Source: Pollenia angustigena
Lineage: Eukaryota > Arthropoda > Insecta > Diptera > Polleniidae
DNA: 64,000 nt
Assembly (NCBI GenBank): GCA_930367215.1
Contig: OV884059.1
Location: forward strand, 29,813,882-29,877,881
Direction of reading: 5' to 3'
In this document: positions 31,241-41,998 of the stretch, in pieces
Numbering within the stretch: position 1 is the stretch's first letter
How the letters are laid out: every line of letters begins with the position of its first letter
Position numbers and translations under genes: made by a program
The notes under the pieces: model-generated
Databases searched by the model: none
What the model saw: the letters and a program-made list of their open reading frames with translations, nothing else
Told to the model about the DNA's origin: nothing

Positions 31241-32525
31241 AATAAAAATCCTTTACCATGAGCAGTAGGATGAAAATGCCACTCAGCTGGCATTCCAAAA
31301 TCTTTTTCATGAGCTAAAAGATTTGCGAAGCTACTTTTGTTTTTAAAATGTTGACGAGCTCCGTCCGAAATGTAGTATACCTTCTCTACTGTAAAATTAC
31401 ATTTAAGATAATTAAGTATTATCTTCTGGTATTCATAAACTGAAACGGTATCATGTTTTAAATCGTTGGATATGATTGCCATACTTTTGTGTTCCAGTTT
31501 TTCATCTTTCATGTAGTAAATAACTACTGTGAATATAGTTGCTTGGTCGTTATTGAAGTGGAATGACTGTATGGCATCCTGAGGAACATATTTATAGTTC
31601 TCTGCGAAATCAAACGAAATAACGAATTCAGCAGACTTCAAATGTATATTCAAATCCTTGAAGCATGACCACTGCTTTTTGACTAAAAAGTCATGGGTTC
31701 TCAAATTTAGCAATCCTCTACACATTTCTTCCACAAAATCATCTACATTTGAAATGATTGTTTTCAATGTACATCTTTCAGTCTGAAGCCAAGATTCAAA
31801 TTTTATCTCCTCAATACATTCTCGCTCTTTGATGAATGTCGTTTCCGGGCAATTTGAACATTCGCCTAAGTGGCAAGAAGTTATTGCATTAGGGCACATA
31901 GTCAATTTAAGGCAATCGCGGTAATCGTGCAATTCTTCTGGTGAATCATCTGTTAAATACCTTAAGTTAATTTCCTTTAACATCAGTTTAACAATTCCAT
32001 GGTAAATGCAAACGCATACTGTGTGAGTTGCGCTGCTTCCTGCCAAGACGCAGTGTTTTGTCCTCAGTTGGGTAAATTTTGTGAAGCCAATTTTGACATC
32101 AGTGTTCTGTTTGAAATGTTGCGAATAACTCATTCAGGTTGCAGAGAACCAAACTCTTTTGCATCCATATGATATTTGTTTTGACACTCATTCTTTGAAC
32201 GTATACCTTTAACTGAAAAGTTAGAATAACCATCATCATCAACAGTTCTGTCATCATTATCAGAATTACTTTTGTCTTCATCTGGGATAACTTCAACGCT
32301 AGGCTCATTACTATTCAAATCCGGTAATTCGTTAAACTTTCCCAGCTCTTTCCTGCATGACCCACAAATTTTCCACCGTTTTGACAGCGTAAGGAATTTT
32401 TTTAATAAGCCGTCGGTAATATTTCGCATATCCGATGATCTGTAGACTTTTTTGTTAAAGGTATTAAAACAAAAAGAAGCAAATATATCACTTTGAAGCT
32501 TTGCCTTTTTCGGAGCTGTAGACAT
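31241..32525 (-). pseudogene. Unclassified transposon protein, frameshifted, possible DDE fold
   Basis: The minus strand from ATG 32525 gives an N-terminal part with KICGSCRKELGKF (a CxxC pair), ending at 32130. A second frame starting at 32133 carries KIGFTKFTQLR, HTVCVCIYHG, FDFAENYKYVPQDAIQSFH, NNDQATIFTVV, YYISDGARQHFKNKS and AEWHFHPTAHGKG. A short piece in the third frame (LVLCNLNELFATFQ, near 32110-32160) belongs between them, so the gene is deleted and frameshifted. I know this domain as part of widespread uncharacterised transposon-like proteins of arthropods. The ordered D...D...E residues suggest an RNase-H-type transposase, which is inference. After HGKG the sequence runs into (ATA)n repeats; a G|GTAAAG there could be an intron donor. 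Confidence 0.7.
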
Positions 32526-32545
32526 TGTAAAAATTAATTATGTAA

Positions 32546-33004
32546 AGGCCAGTTTACACGGTAATACATTGTATTACGACATAATGTAGAATGAGAGAAA
32601 TCATATCATGTAAAAGCAAAATGCATTGAGTAAGAGAGAATACGAATGCAAAATCTGACAAGCGGTCGGTAAATGGTTTTTTTCTAAACCATTTTAGAAA
32701 CTTATGTATTTTCATCACACCAGAGGTGCATTTTAACGGAGTATATTGAAGGTGGTAGCATTTTTATACAATTACAAAAACAACTAAAATCAACTCAGGA
32801 AATTTTCAAGTTGTTTTTGTAAAAATTTAAAACTGCAACCATCTGCTTTTTTGTTATTATTTTTGATTTTACTTATACCATCCGTGTAAACATGAATTAT
32901 ACTTACAAAAGATTTTTATTTTTTTATTTTAAACACGGAGAGAATTTCATAATATATTGATTCTACAAAGTCGTAATACATTGTATTACCGTGTAAACTG
33001 GCCT
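32546..33004. mobile_element. MITE with 35-bp inverted ends and TAA duplication
   Basis: AGGCCAGTTTACACGGTAAT... continues as TACA.TGTATTACGA at both ends, about 35 bp with one mismatch. TAA precedes (32543-32545) and follows (33005-33007). It begins 20 bp from the start of the unclassified transposon gene and is probably independent of it. Confidence 0.88.
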
Positions 33005-33022
33005 TAAATAACACACGTCTAA

Positions 33023-33364
33023 AGCCTAGATTACACTATCTCACAAGTCTTACGTATTCCATAATACTTTGTGATATAGAAATCTAATGAGTTTTGTTGC
33101 GACTGTCAAAAAATCTAATGTAACATGACAGTTTGTGTTCAGACCATCACACAAAGTATAAACACTCACACATGAAATAAAATGCAACCCTGATCCAATG
33201 AAAAGTATTATTGTTTAGAAAAACGATGAAGTCGTATGGGATGTCAAACTTGTTTCTTAATACTTGTCATTTTCGTGACACATTGCATTCACACTATCAC
33301 ACTTTGTCATATTACTTGAGTTTTTGACATGTATTAACACAAAGTATAATAGTGTAATCTAGCT
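33023..33364. mobile_element. MITE with AGCCTAGATTACACTAT ends
   Basis: AGCCTAGATTACACTAT and the complement of ATAGTGTAATCTAGCT bound 342 bp. Flanks are TAA and TTA, close to but not an exact duplication. It lies 18 bp from the previous MITE. Confidence 0.75.
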
Positions 33365-33429
33365 TTAAGCAGTAACGCACAGTGGTTCAGCTTCATACGA
33401 TTGGCGGCATTAAATATAAGAAAACATGG

Positions 33430-33714
33430 TAGAGCCTTGAATTTCGGTACGGACAAATATTTTCTTGTGATAAAAAAATGCTGCAAAAATAAAGAAAATC
33501 CGAGCACAACCACGCCTACTTCCCATGTAACACAAAAGTTAAAAATTATTATAGAGTCACAATTTTTCGTTCAGAGCCTTGAATTTCGGCATGGACTAAT
33601 ATTTGGTTGTGATAAAAGAATACTACAAATATGAAGAAAATCCGAGCACAATCACGCCTACTTCCCATATAACACAAAAGTTAAAAATCATTGTAGAGTC
33701 ACAATTTTTTGCTC
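33430..33714. repeat. 143-bp tandem duplication
   Basis: GAGCCTTGAATTTCGG..., GAAAATCCGAGCACAA.CACG and TAGAGTCACAATTTTT occur in the same order in two adjacent units (from about 33430 and 33573), roughly 87% alike by eye. Confidence 0.8.
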
Positions 33715-33969
33715 ATTGCAATTTTATCAAAAACAAAAAATCCAATATTTTCCTTATTAGCAAAGCTAGATCGATTAAAACAGCTACATAGGTTTAAATT
33801 TTCGTGTTTTTTATTTGATTAAAATATAAATAAAATGCAGCAACAGTCACGCCCATATTCAATGAAAATATCTGTAAATAAATAAAAGAAAATATTAAAA
33901 CAAAATTTTAAAAACAAAGTAGTTGGTGTACCTTTACTAACATAAAAAAATTTTTACTTCATCAGGAAA

Positions 33970-34585
33970 TTCCAATATATCCTTCTCGCAAGTAACATAT
34001 GCATGACATCTTCAATCGTCTAGAGGTATTGCCTTCGTTCGTTGAGCCCATTCCTTGTTTAACCATGTCCACATTTATGCCTAGAACCAATTTCAAATTC
34101 CTTTGGATTTCCGCTTTTGATACTTCTCTTTCATGTTTTGTATCTTTTGTTACTCTCCACTTTGAAAAACTTTGTTGTATGCTATATGCACTCCATAAAT
34201 TTTATTCTCGCATGTAAAGGGAAACTCCAAACTGAAGCTCTTCTTCCGAAACTGGGTTTGTCCTTAATACATCCAAATTGTTCATTTCGCTTGGTTTAGC
34301 TTGACATATAAAACATACAGCCATTCCTGATGTTTGCATGATTGTATTCGAAACTTTTCCATCAATCAAGGTTGAAACAGGAGTATGTAAAATTTCAAAA
34401 CTTTTGTCATAAATGTTAACAACAGTTTTTTTCAAATCTTTAATTTCATTTTGCACTCTTTCAACTTCTTCAGAAATAACATTTGCCGTTTTTTTTACAA
34501 ATTCAAATTTTATTGGCCTACAAAAAGTTGTTGAAGATGGCCTTGTTTTTCGCCAGTAATCATTTGTGCCATCAATACATTTCAA
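33970..34585 (-). pseudogene. Second unclassified transposon protein fragment
   Basis: Minus-strand frames give MKCIDGTNDYWRKTRPSS, a helical stretch, STLIDGKVSN, AVCFICQAKPSEMNNL (a CxxC pair), then after frameshifts HARIKFMEC and finally NVDMVKQGMGSTNEGNTSRR. A motif close to G.GSTNDGNTARR with an upstream LH.RI.FME block is familiar to me from uncharacterised transposon proteins of many invertebrates; no reaction is known to me. At least three frameshifts or stops make it non-functional. Confidence 0.65.
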
Positions 34586-35449
34586 ATTGAGAGGAACAAT
34601 ACTTGTTAAAAAATATTTTTGTCACTTAAATTTGGATCATTGAATTTTTATGGTATTCACCATGTTTTTTTTAAATATCGGCGATATTTATCGATTTTTT
34701 TTAAATATTGATATTTTTGCTCATTCCTATGCGCAATACCATGCTTGTGAATGAAATTTGTCCTAATTATTTTTAGTTTTTTTACACCGGAATTGCTTAG
34801 GGGCAAAAATGGGCAGCTGAACTTTTGAGTATCGTTAGCTGAGACTTCAAGCTTTTATTTGATATAAGTCTCAGGCTAGAGGTCGTTGGAGATCAATATA
34901 TGCAAGCCATAGAAGTTGGAGAAAATAAATATGTTTGGACAATTTATAGTAGTAAAAGAATTTTTTTTTTTTATATCCAAAATTTTTTTATTTGCATATA
35001 CATATGTATATAATTTATAACATCCAATTGCAAAAAAAAAAATTATTGTAGTGTTGTTACAAGAGTATTTTAAAAGCATGAAGCGATAGAAAGTAGCATA
35101 TATTATACGGCCATTTCAAAGTTTGAAAATTCAAACGCATTCACTTAGGTCAACTTTGAATGTCTCTGGACAAAAAAGTAATAAAGCTATAAGCCTAATA
35201 TTTTGGATACATGATAATTAGAGTGTTTATTACAAACTGTGAAAAAAAGAGGTAGATCAGCAGACATGAAAAAAATTAATTAATGCCGCTCTTGAACCAG
35301 TGTGTAACGCTGTTTCAAAAAAATTGAATACCGAAAGTCTTCAGAATGACAATAAATAGTTTTTTTAAGATCATGTAGGTAGTGCATTTTTAAGAAGGTG
35401 TCTAATTTTTTTTATAAGGGTGAAGAAGGGCTTAGTGTGGGTTAACCGC
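34586..35449. other. Spacer, nothing recognised
   Basis: A+T-rich, with GATATTTATCGATTTTTT words near 34680 and no supported element or gene. Confidence 0.5.
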
Positions 35450-37025
35450 ATGTTACATAATAAAAATAATAAAGCTTTCTTTTGAGCAAAAAAAAAAAAA
35501 AAAACATTTCGGATAAAAAAAAATTTAAATTTAAAAAAAAAAGTTTTAAAATCTTTTTTTTAAAAACAAACACCAATAGGTAATTAGTTACATGAATGAG
35601 AAAGAGTTAGAGTTAGAAATTGTTTTTTTATACCCTCCACCACAATTAGTGGTGAAGAGGGTATATTAAGTTTGTCATTCCGTGTGAAACTTTTTTATTA
35701 TTCATCTCAGACCCCATAAAGTATATATATTCTGGGTCCTTGAGTAATTCTAAGTCGATTTAGCCATGTCCGTCTGTCTGTCTGTCCGTCTGTTGAAAAC
35801 ACGCTCACTTTCGAACAACTCAAAACAAATGAACAAACTTGGTGCCAAATTGCTTGTAGTTATCCTAAGCAGCTTGGGATTGAAATCCAGCAAAATCGGT
35901 TCAGTAGGACCAGAGCTATGAATCAAAATGTGGAACCACCACCTAAAAAAATTGATAATTTTGTTACAAAAATAACATAAATGCTGGAACAAGGCACGGA
36001 ATGAGATAAGATTTTGCAAAAATTTGTTTTATTTGACTGGAAATCATGCTGTTATCCGTCCATAATTTACCCTAAGCCCCATATAAACAATACTCCCGGA
36101 AAACAGTTTAGTACGCCTAAAACCGTAAAAAATAACGCTAGCGTAACAAAATTTGGAACGTCACAGTTTTTTAGAACTAGAAATAACACTGTGAAATTTC
36201 GTGACGATCGGTCCATAATTTACCTTAGGCCCCATATAAACCCTACTACCGGAAAACAGTTTAGTACGTCTAAAACCGTAAAAAATAATGCAATCATAAC
36301 AAATTTTGGCTCGTCACAGTTTAATAGGACTATAAATAATACTGTAAAATTTCGTGAAGATCGGTATATAATTTACCCTAGGTCCCATAGAAACCCTACT
36401 CCCGGAAAACAGTTTAGTACACCTAAAACCATAACTACTAATGCTAGCATAACAGAAATTGGTACGTCGCAGTTTTAAAGGACTAGAAATGACGTTTGGA
36501 AATTTCGTGATGATCGGTCCATAATTTACCCTAGGCCCCATATAAACCCTACTACCTGAAAACAGTTAAGTCGCCTAAAACCATAATTAATAACAAATCG
36601 TCACAGTTTAAGATAATAATAACATCATACAGATATTACTTCTTAAAGATTTGAACTGTCAGTGGAGGGTATCAAAGATTCGGCACAGCCGAATATAGCA
36701 TTCTAACTTGTTTTTTTATACATAAGCCGCTCGCATCACAAAAAGGGACCAAAACTACCTTAAAGGAAAAGACATAAGTTTTCTTTTGAATTCCCGCTAA
36801 AAAAAATAATAAAAAAAAGTTTTAAATTTAAAAAAAAAATTTAAAACAATAAAATAAAAAAATAAAAAAAACAATACTTTGACCCCCACTAACTCAGAAA
36901 CTTTTAGACCGATCTTTGTGTCTAAACTACTATTCAATAGGACTAACCTTGGTGCAAATTTCATCCAAATCGGAAGACATCGATTTCAAAATTGGGTAAC
37001 TTGACATGAAATCCCCCATATATGT
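35450..37025 (-). repeat. Inverted copy of the 29435 repeat, split by DINE-1
   Basis: The complement of 36717-37025 matches 29440-29790 (including CTTATGTATAAAAAAA), and the complement of 35450-35629 matches the continuation at 29795-29990. The DINE-1-like element at 35630-36711 therefore inserted into this repeat at a T/A run. Confidence 0.78.
35630..36711 (+). mobile_element. DINE-1-like (Helentron-related) element, near complete
   Basis: The 5' end TATACCCTCCACCAC.AATTA.GTGGTG folds back on itself. GTCATTCC, AGACCCCATAAAGTATATAT and CCATGTCCGTCTGTCTG follow in the order known from Drosophila INE-1/DINE-1. The body holds four 153-bp tandem repeats marked by ATAATTTACC.TAGGCCCCATA at 36062, 36215, 36368 and 36521. 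The 3' end has the hairpin TTCGGCACAGCCGAA then ATTCTAACTTG. Because 153 is a multiple of three, a 154-codon ORF appears; it is not a gene. Confidence 0.9.
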
Positions 37026-37076
37026 ATATATAGATTGAAAGTTTTTTTTATGTGTTTTTAAAATAGTATTTCTGTT

Positions 37077-38507
37077 TTATTCTCTCCAATTTTCAACAAT
37101 ATCCTTAGAACTACTTGAGCCTGTGTTTGTACTGGCGCCAATAGACTTTTCACTTGCCCCGCCTACATCTAAGTGTTTGCGCTGTATATCTTCATATGTG
37201 TTAAAGAAAAAGTTGTGATTATCCTGAGAAACTTTAGTCAGCCAATCGAACCACATTTCTTCAGTTAATTCGTTTGGTCCCGAATACATTGGATTGCGTG
37301 GTGTCATAAACACTAAACTACGAAATTGACGTATGATATCATCCAAAGCATTATGATAGGTGGTGGCGGCAGGACTTTTTACATCAGGCATTAAAAAACT
37401 ATTAATTACGCTTTCAACTTCTGTCACACGATTCCTTTTACGATTTTGCATTTGCAAAAGCTGTTGCTGCATAACATGATGATCGGTGATCTGGCCTTTG
37501 TAGATTCGCAATTGGGAATCTTTAAAAAATGTTTTATACATTTGATCCTGGCAAGCCTTAGAGGCCGGTATAAAATCCAAGCGTTTAGCTCTATTCTTTA
37601 CAAACAATACATTAGGAAAGTAATCATGTAGAAATGGTTTGACATCTTGAGAGGGTTTCATGAGTTCAGCAAAACGTAGTAAATTTAGAAAGTTCAAATT
37701 AAAATAATCGTCCTGGACCACCACTAACAAATGGCACACCGACATTAAGCATATTATACTGCCCAAATCTTCCAATTCATTATTGGTCATGTCTTTTTTG
37801 TAGGCATTCGAAAGTACAGGAGGAGTATCCAAAAGTATCATGCGATCAGAAGTAATAAACATATGTGTAGATTCAGTGCGGGAACGAGCTGAACATTTAT
37901 TAAGCTTAAGTTTGGTGGGGAATATAGAATCTTCTTCCACAAATATTTTATTATAGTAATTGTAGTTGATTTGCTCATTGGCAAGTAAATTGAGTATAGT
38001 GGATTTTCCTACCCCCTGTGTACCCACTACACCAACAACAAGAAAATCTGTATTGGATTTCATTAACAGTTTTTTTGCCCCACCATTTATTGAGCCTGTA
38101 GATGAAATAACCGTTGCCGGTCTGGTCATTTGATATACAGGCTCAATTATGTTAGGAGGAATGACGATTTCATTAGCTCCTCCTGAAGTTTCACGCGTTG
38201 TGTTAGGACTAGATGCAGGACTTTGAGATGCTTTTTGAAAAATAATAGTTTTCTGAGGAACATGCCCGGACAAATTATGTTCGGCATTGCCGTAGTTCGA
38301 TGATGTACCTGCTTCAGTTTCTGCCCTTGGCTCGTTTTTGGTTTTCAACAGTATTTTAGGCTGTACTTCCAAGTCTTTGAACTGGGAGCTTAGACCTACA
38401 GAGCGTCTGTCATCCTGGAATGGTTTGACATATTAAAACACATGAATCAATATAGTTTTATTAAAAAATACCTTTGGTTTTCTAAAGCGCCTCCTTCTTT
38501 CTGACAT
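37077..38507 (-). CDS. Smg9: SMG9, nonsense-mediated decay factor
   Basis: SMG9 binds SMG8 and holds the SMG1 kinase that phosphorylates UPF1. Two exons: 38507-38472 (12 codons, MSERRRRFRKPK) and 38414-37077; borders are AAG|GTATTT and TTCCAG|GATG, phase 0. The protein is 457 residues. A disordered N-terminus of about 120 residues precedes a G-like domain with P-loop GTQGVGKST, a LLDTPPVLS switch-like segment and VCHLLVVVQDD, followed by VLFVKNRAKR. The C-terminal part has EEMWFDWLTKV. These match the SMG9 family in order. It is 231 bp from Kti12, divergent. The stop TAA (37079-37077) lies within AATAAA. Confidence 0.93.
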
Positions 38508-38738
38508 TGTTAATTTAGAAATGTTTTAATATGATTTCTTGTGAAATTTTGGTACATTCCGCGAATTGGGCAAATTTTTTTTTGTTTTGTTTTGTTTACT
38601 ATTTTTGTACTAAACAAAACAGAACTAAAAGTCAGCTGTCATTTTGACATTTTTCTAAAAAACAATTAAATAAACTAAAAAAGTACTTCAATAGACTTTA
38701 TAGAATTAAATCATTTTTTATATTTAAATTATTTAATT
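38508..38738. promoter_or_regulatory. Divergent promoter region, Smg9 / Kti12
   Basis: Only 231 bp separate the two start codons on opposite strands, so the 5' UTRs and both core promoters must lie here. A palindrome-like pair TTTGTTTTGTTTTGTTTACT / AGTACTTCA-side is weak; CAGCTGTCA occurs at 38634. No TATA box is convincing. The arrangement is typical of housekeeping genes. Confidence 0.6.
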
Positions 38739-39931
38739 ATGCCTTTAATTGTTATATCTGGCTTTCCCGCAAGTGGTAAAACAAAAAGGGCTCTGGAATT
38801 GAAAAGATTTTTTGAAGAGAGAGGAAAACGAGTTCATCACATTTCTGAGAATAAAGCCATACCCAAGGCGGGTTTCCATAAAAACGTATATTTCGCCGAT
38901 TCCCAAAAGGAAAAAGTGGTAAGAAGTGATTTAAAATCTGAAGCCTTAAGGTTGTTAGACAAAGAAAGTGTAGTAATTTTGGATGGAGGGAATTATATTA
39001 AAGGTAAAGTTGTTGCATTATTTACTCGAGTTTTTTTAATGCTGTGTCTCATGTTGGCAGGTTATCGTTATGAATTATTCTGCGCCACGAAAGCGACAAG
39101 AAGTACTCAGTGCACGCTATTTTGTGGCATACAAAAAGCTCGAGCATGGGAGTTTAATCAAAACAGATCCGATGAGGAAGTATCGGATTTGTCTAAAGTA
39201 GAGGATTTAACAATTTTGGATAACTCAAATATTTCCTATACTCAGGATATATTTGATGGCTTGTGCATGCGTTTTGAGGAGCCCCATGCCAACTGCAGAT
39301 GGGATAGTCCCTTATTTGTTGTCTTTCCAGATGACATATTAGAATTTGAGGCCATTTTCTCTGCTCTTTTTGAATCTAAACCGTTGCCTCCCAATCAATC
39401 AACACAAAACGTAAGTTTTAAGAGTTAAATAATTGATGGGATTATTGTTAAAACATCAAATGGCACAAAAAATTATTTTGGAAAAATCTACTTTAAAGAT
39501 AAGAAACTATGTTTTATAAAATGTAAAGGATTGCTTATGATGTTTTAATAATAAGTCCTTCAATTATAAATTATAGAAATTTTTACAAACTATGTAAATA
39601 CAATATTCATAAAATTTTCTTATAGCCACCTCTAAGTTCTACAAACTACTTATTTGAACTAGACCGTCTGACCCAAGAAATTGTGTCCAATGTTTTGTCA
39701 GCACGAAAAATTGGTGTCATGGGCCCAGTACCCGTGAAAAATAGTGAAATTAAGGTTGAAGTTCCTGCTAATTTGAACGCCATACAATTAAATAGACTAA
39801 AAAGGCAATTTCTAAACTACAGTAAACTGCATCATGCCACCTCGAGTTCATTAGATAAGGTGCCTCAGCTGTTTGTACAGTTTCTCAATTCGAACTGTGG
39901 TGGCCTAATGCCCAACAAAAACAATAATTAA
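38739..39931 (+). CDS. Kti12: KTI12, tRNA wobble-uridine modification (Elongator) cofactor
   Basis: KTI12 is a P-loop NTPase that binds tRNA and is needed for Elongator-dependent modification of wobble uridine. Exons: 38739-39003, 39061-39410 and 39626-39931, giving 306 residues. The P-loop is GFPASGKT at residues 7-14, near the very N-terminus as in the family; LDGGNYIKGYRYELFC and CRWDSPLF follow, and the C-terminal tRNA-binding region includes LNRLKRQFLNY. Intron 1 is only 57 nt, has no stop and is a multiple of three, so retention would add 19 residues; family comparison (NYIKG-YRYEL contiguous) argues it is spliced. The gene ends 281 bp before the convergent Carnmt1. Confidence 0.95.
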
Positions 39932-40212
39932 TTTTCGTTTTTTATTATAAAGTATTTAATTTTTATTACTTATTCTAATTGGAGCTAAAAATTAAAATTC
40001 ATTTGTCTTATTGGCAACATGGTTTCCAATATATGATTTGGAAGTCTTTAAAAATGGTGTTAAAATTAAGAATGAACGAAAAGAAAATAATAAAAAAAAA
40101 TAAAAGAAAAATTCACAACTTATTGGATGATGAAAATAAAAATAATTCATAAAAATAATGTGCTTTGTTAGTCCTTCACGAAAACATTTTTGGAAAATGT
40201 TTATATTCTTCG

Positions 40213-41998
40213 CTACTTAAGAGGGAATGATTCCTTAAAGCCCCCAGAACAGCTATAACCATTTTCATTACCATCACCTTCATTATCGTCATTACAGGAG
40301 CTTTGCAAAGGCTTGCGACATATCCAAAATAGACTCTCGTATTCCGTTTTTAACATGGATTGTGGATTTTGTGCGTACTTTGTGCGAACGCTAGTTTGCG
40401 AGCTTAATACCTCAAACCCCACACTGGTTATAACTAACATTATATCCTCGAATGTGGGTTCAATACTCTCCTCGTTTTGTATGTCGCTAAAGTGGTACAG
40501 CAGTGGACCTAAATTAATCCAAATACCTCCAGGAACTAATATAAGGTAAATGGTTTCTATAAAGTCTACCACATTATGGGCACAGTCAATAAAGAAACAT
40601 GTAGCCACACATTGATAAAAATCCGGGGTTCTGTAAACCTAAAGCGGCAGAAGATTATGACTTGTTTAAATTAATTAAAAAAAAAATAACCATTTTTACC
40701 TCCAAAAAGTCACCAGCTACAACAGATAGTATGCCGGTTGGTCTGTTCTTTAAGGGACAAACATCGGGGAAGCGCACAGAAGCAACTTGATCGGCACGGC
40801 GTAAATTGTTATCATGTTGGTGTACCCAAGGGTACAGAGTGTACATATTTTCCCGGGAGCAATTATTTAAGACAAAGTTGGACGCAATTAACATAAAGTA
40901 AGAAAATTCATTGGCCTCACACTCGTAACCTCGACAAGCCAGTTCATAAGACAATCTTCCAAGACCACAACCAGGAACTAAAATTTTTACTTGTTCAACA
41001 TTGCTATTTTTTAGAATTGAAAGGTTTTTCATCAACTAAAAGCAAATCATAATTTACGTTGCTTTCTTACTTACCATTCTTTTGGATCAAAATATTGCTC
41101 AACAGCATCAATTATTGGTTTGTACGATTGTTTACGCTCCTCAGCTCCCTCTTCACTCCAATCTCTGGCAATAGCCTTTAGTGTCGATTGGGCCTTTAAA
41201 ATGTGAAAATGTTCAACGTTCTCATCAGACTGTGTCAGAAGCAGAAAATCAATGTAGGGAAATCAGATCATCAACGATTCGTTTCCCCACAAACAAGAAA
41301 GAAACAAAAATGTTTCAACAATAAGTTTAACATAAACTACATACGTTTACACATACACATATTAAAATACATCTGACTGCACTTGCTCAGCATTGATAAG
41401 ATACACTTCTGACTGAACATTATTCTATTAAAACCAAAAGAAGTAAAACTTACATTTTCAACATCAATGTGTCGTATCTTAGCTGCGTGTTCGTCCAATT
41501 TTCTACTGCTAACCATTGATGTATCCCTTAAAGGGTTCTCGCTCAACATTTCACTTATGACTTCTTGATTTTTGTCAATACAATCTCTCAGTGTGTTTAA
41601 ATGCTCACGATATTTCGTCAACATTTTCTGATGTCTTTTGGGCAATTGATTTAAATTCCATTCTGTTTTGTTTACTCTTGAAAGTGAAAATTTCCTACAA
41701 TTGTAATCAAAAAACAATTTAAATTTATCTAAGTACATACATACATACTATTTATTTACATGCTATGGTTATACATAGCTTGTATACTGTGATAATGAGA
41801 TTATCGTGCTTACCGATATAGCCTCAGAGCTGATACAATCTTTTCTAAATGTTTTTTCTCTGTTTCCTCCTCTTCGGGTGTCAACATTGGTGGTTCCGTG
41901 GCAATGTTGCTCAATGAGAACAAAGACGTTGAAGTGTGTCCACTATTCATGTTCGCTGAATTACTTGATGGTGATGTAGGTGTTTCCGTCATGCCCAA
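40213..41998 (-). CDS. Carnmt1: Carnosine N-methyltransferase
   Basis: This family (UPF0586) is an S-adenosylmethionine-dependent methyltransferase acting on carnosine/histidine pi-nitrogen. Exons, minus strand: 41998-41814, 41694-41454, 41229-41075, 41003-40700 and 40638-40213. Motifs in order are ARDWSEEGAEER, the SAM loop LVPGCGLGRLSYE, NEFSYFMLIASNFVLN, YPWVHQHDNNLR, AGDFLEV, CVATCFFIDCAHNVVDFIE and GGIWINLGPLLYHF. The exon 4 start is uncertain: the obvious acceptor (TTTTAG at 41036) breaks the frame, whereas AAATAG ending at 41004 restores it but makes Cys where the family usually has Trp. The first exon is Ser/Thr-rich and low complexity. Confidence 0.92.

Noticed and set aside
36014..36478. 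154-codon repetitive ORF
   Set aside because: It is produced by 153-bp repeats inside the DINE-1-like element, with no start context or family signature.
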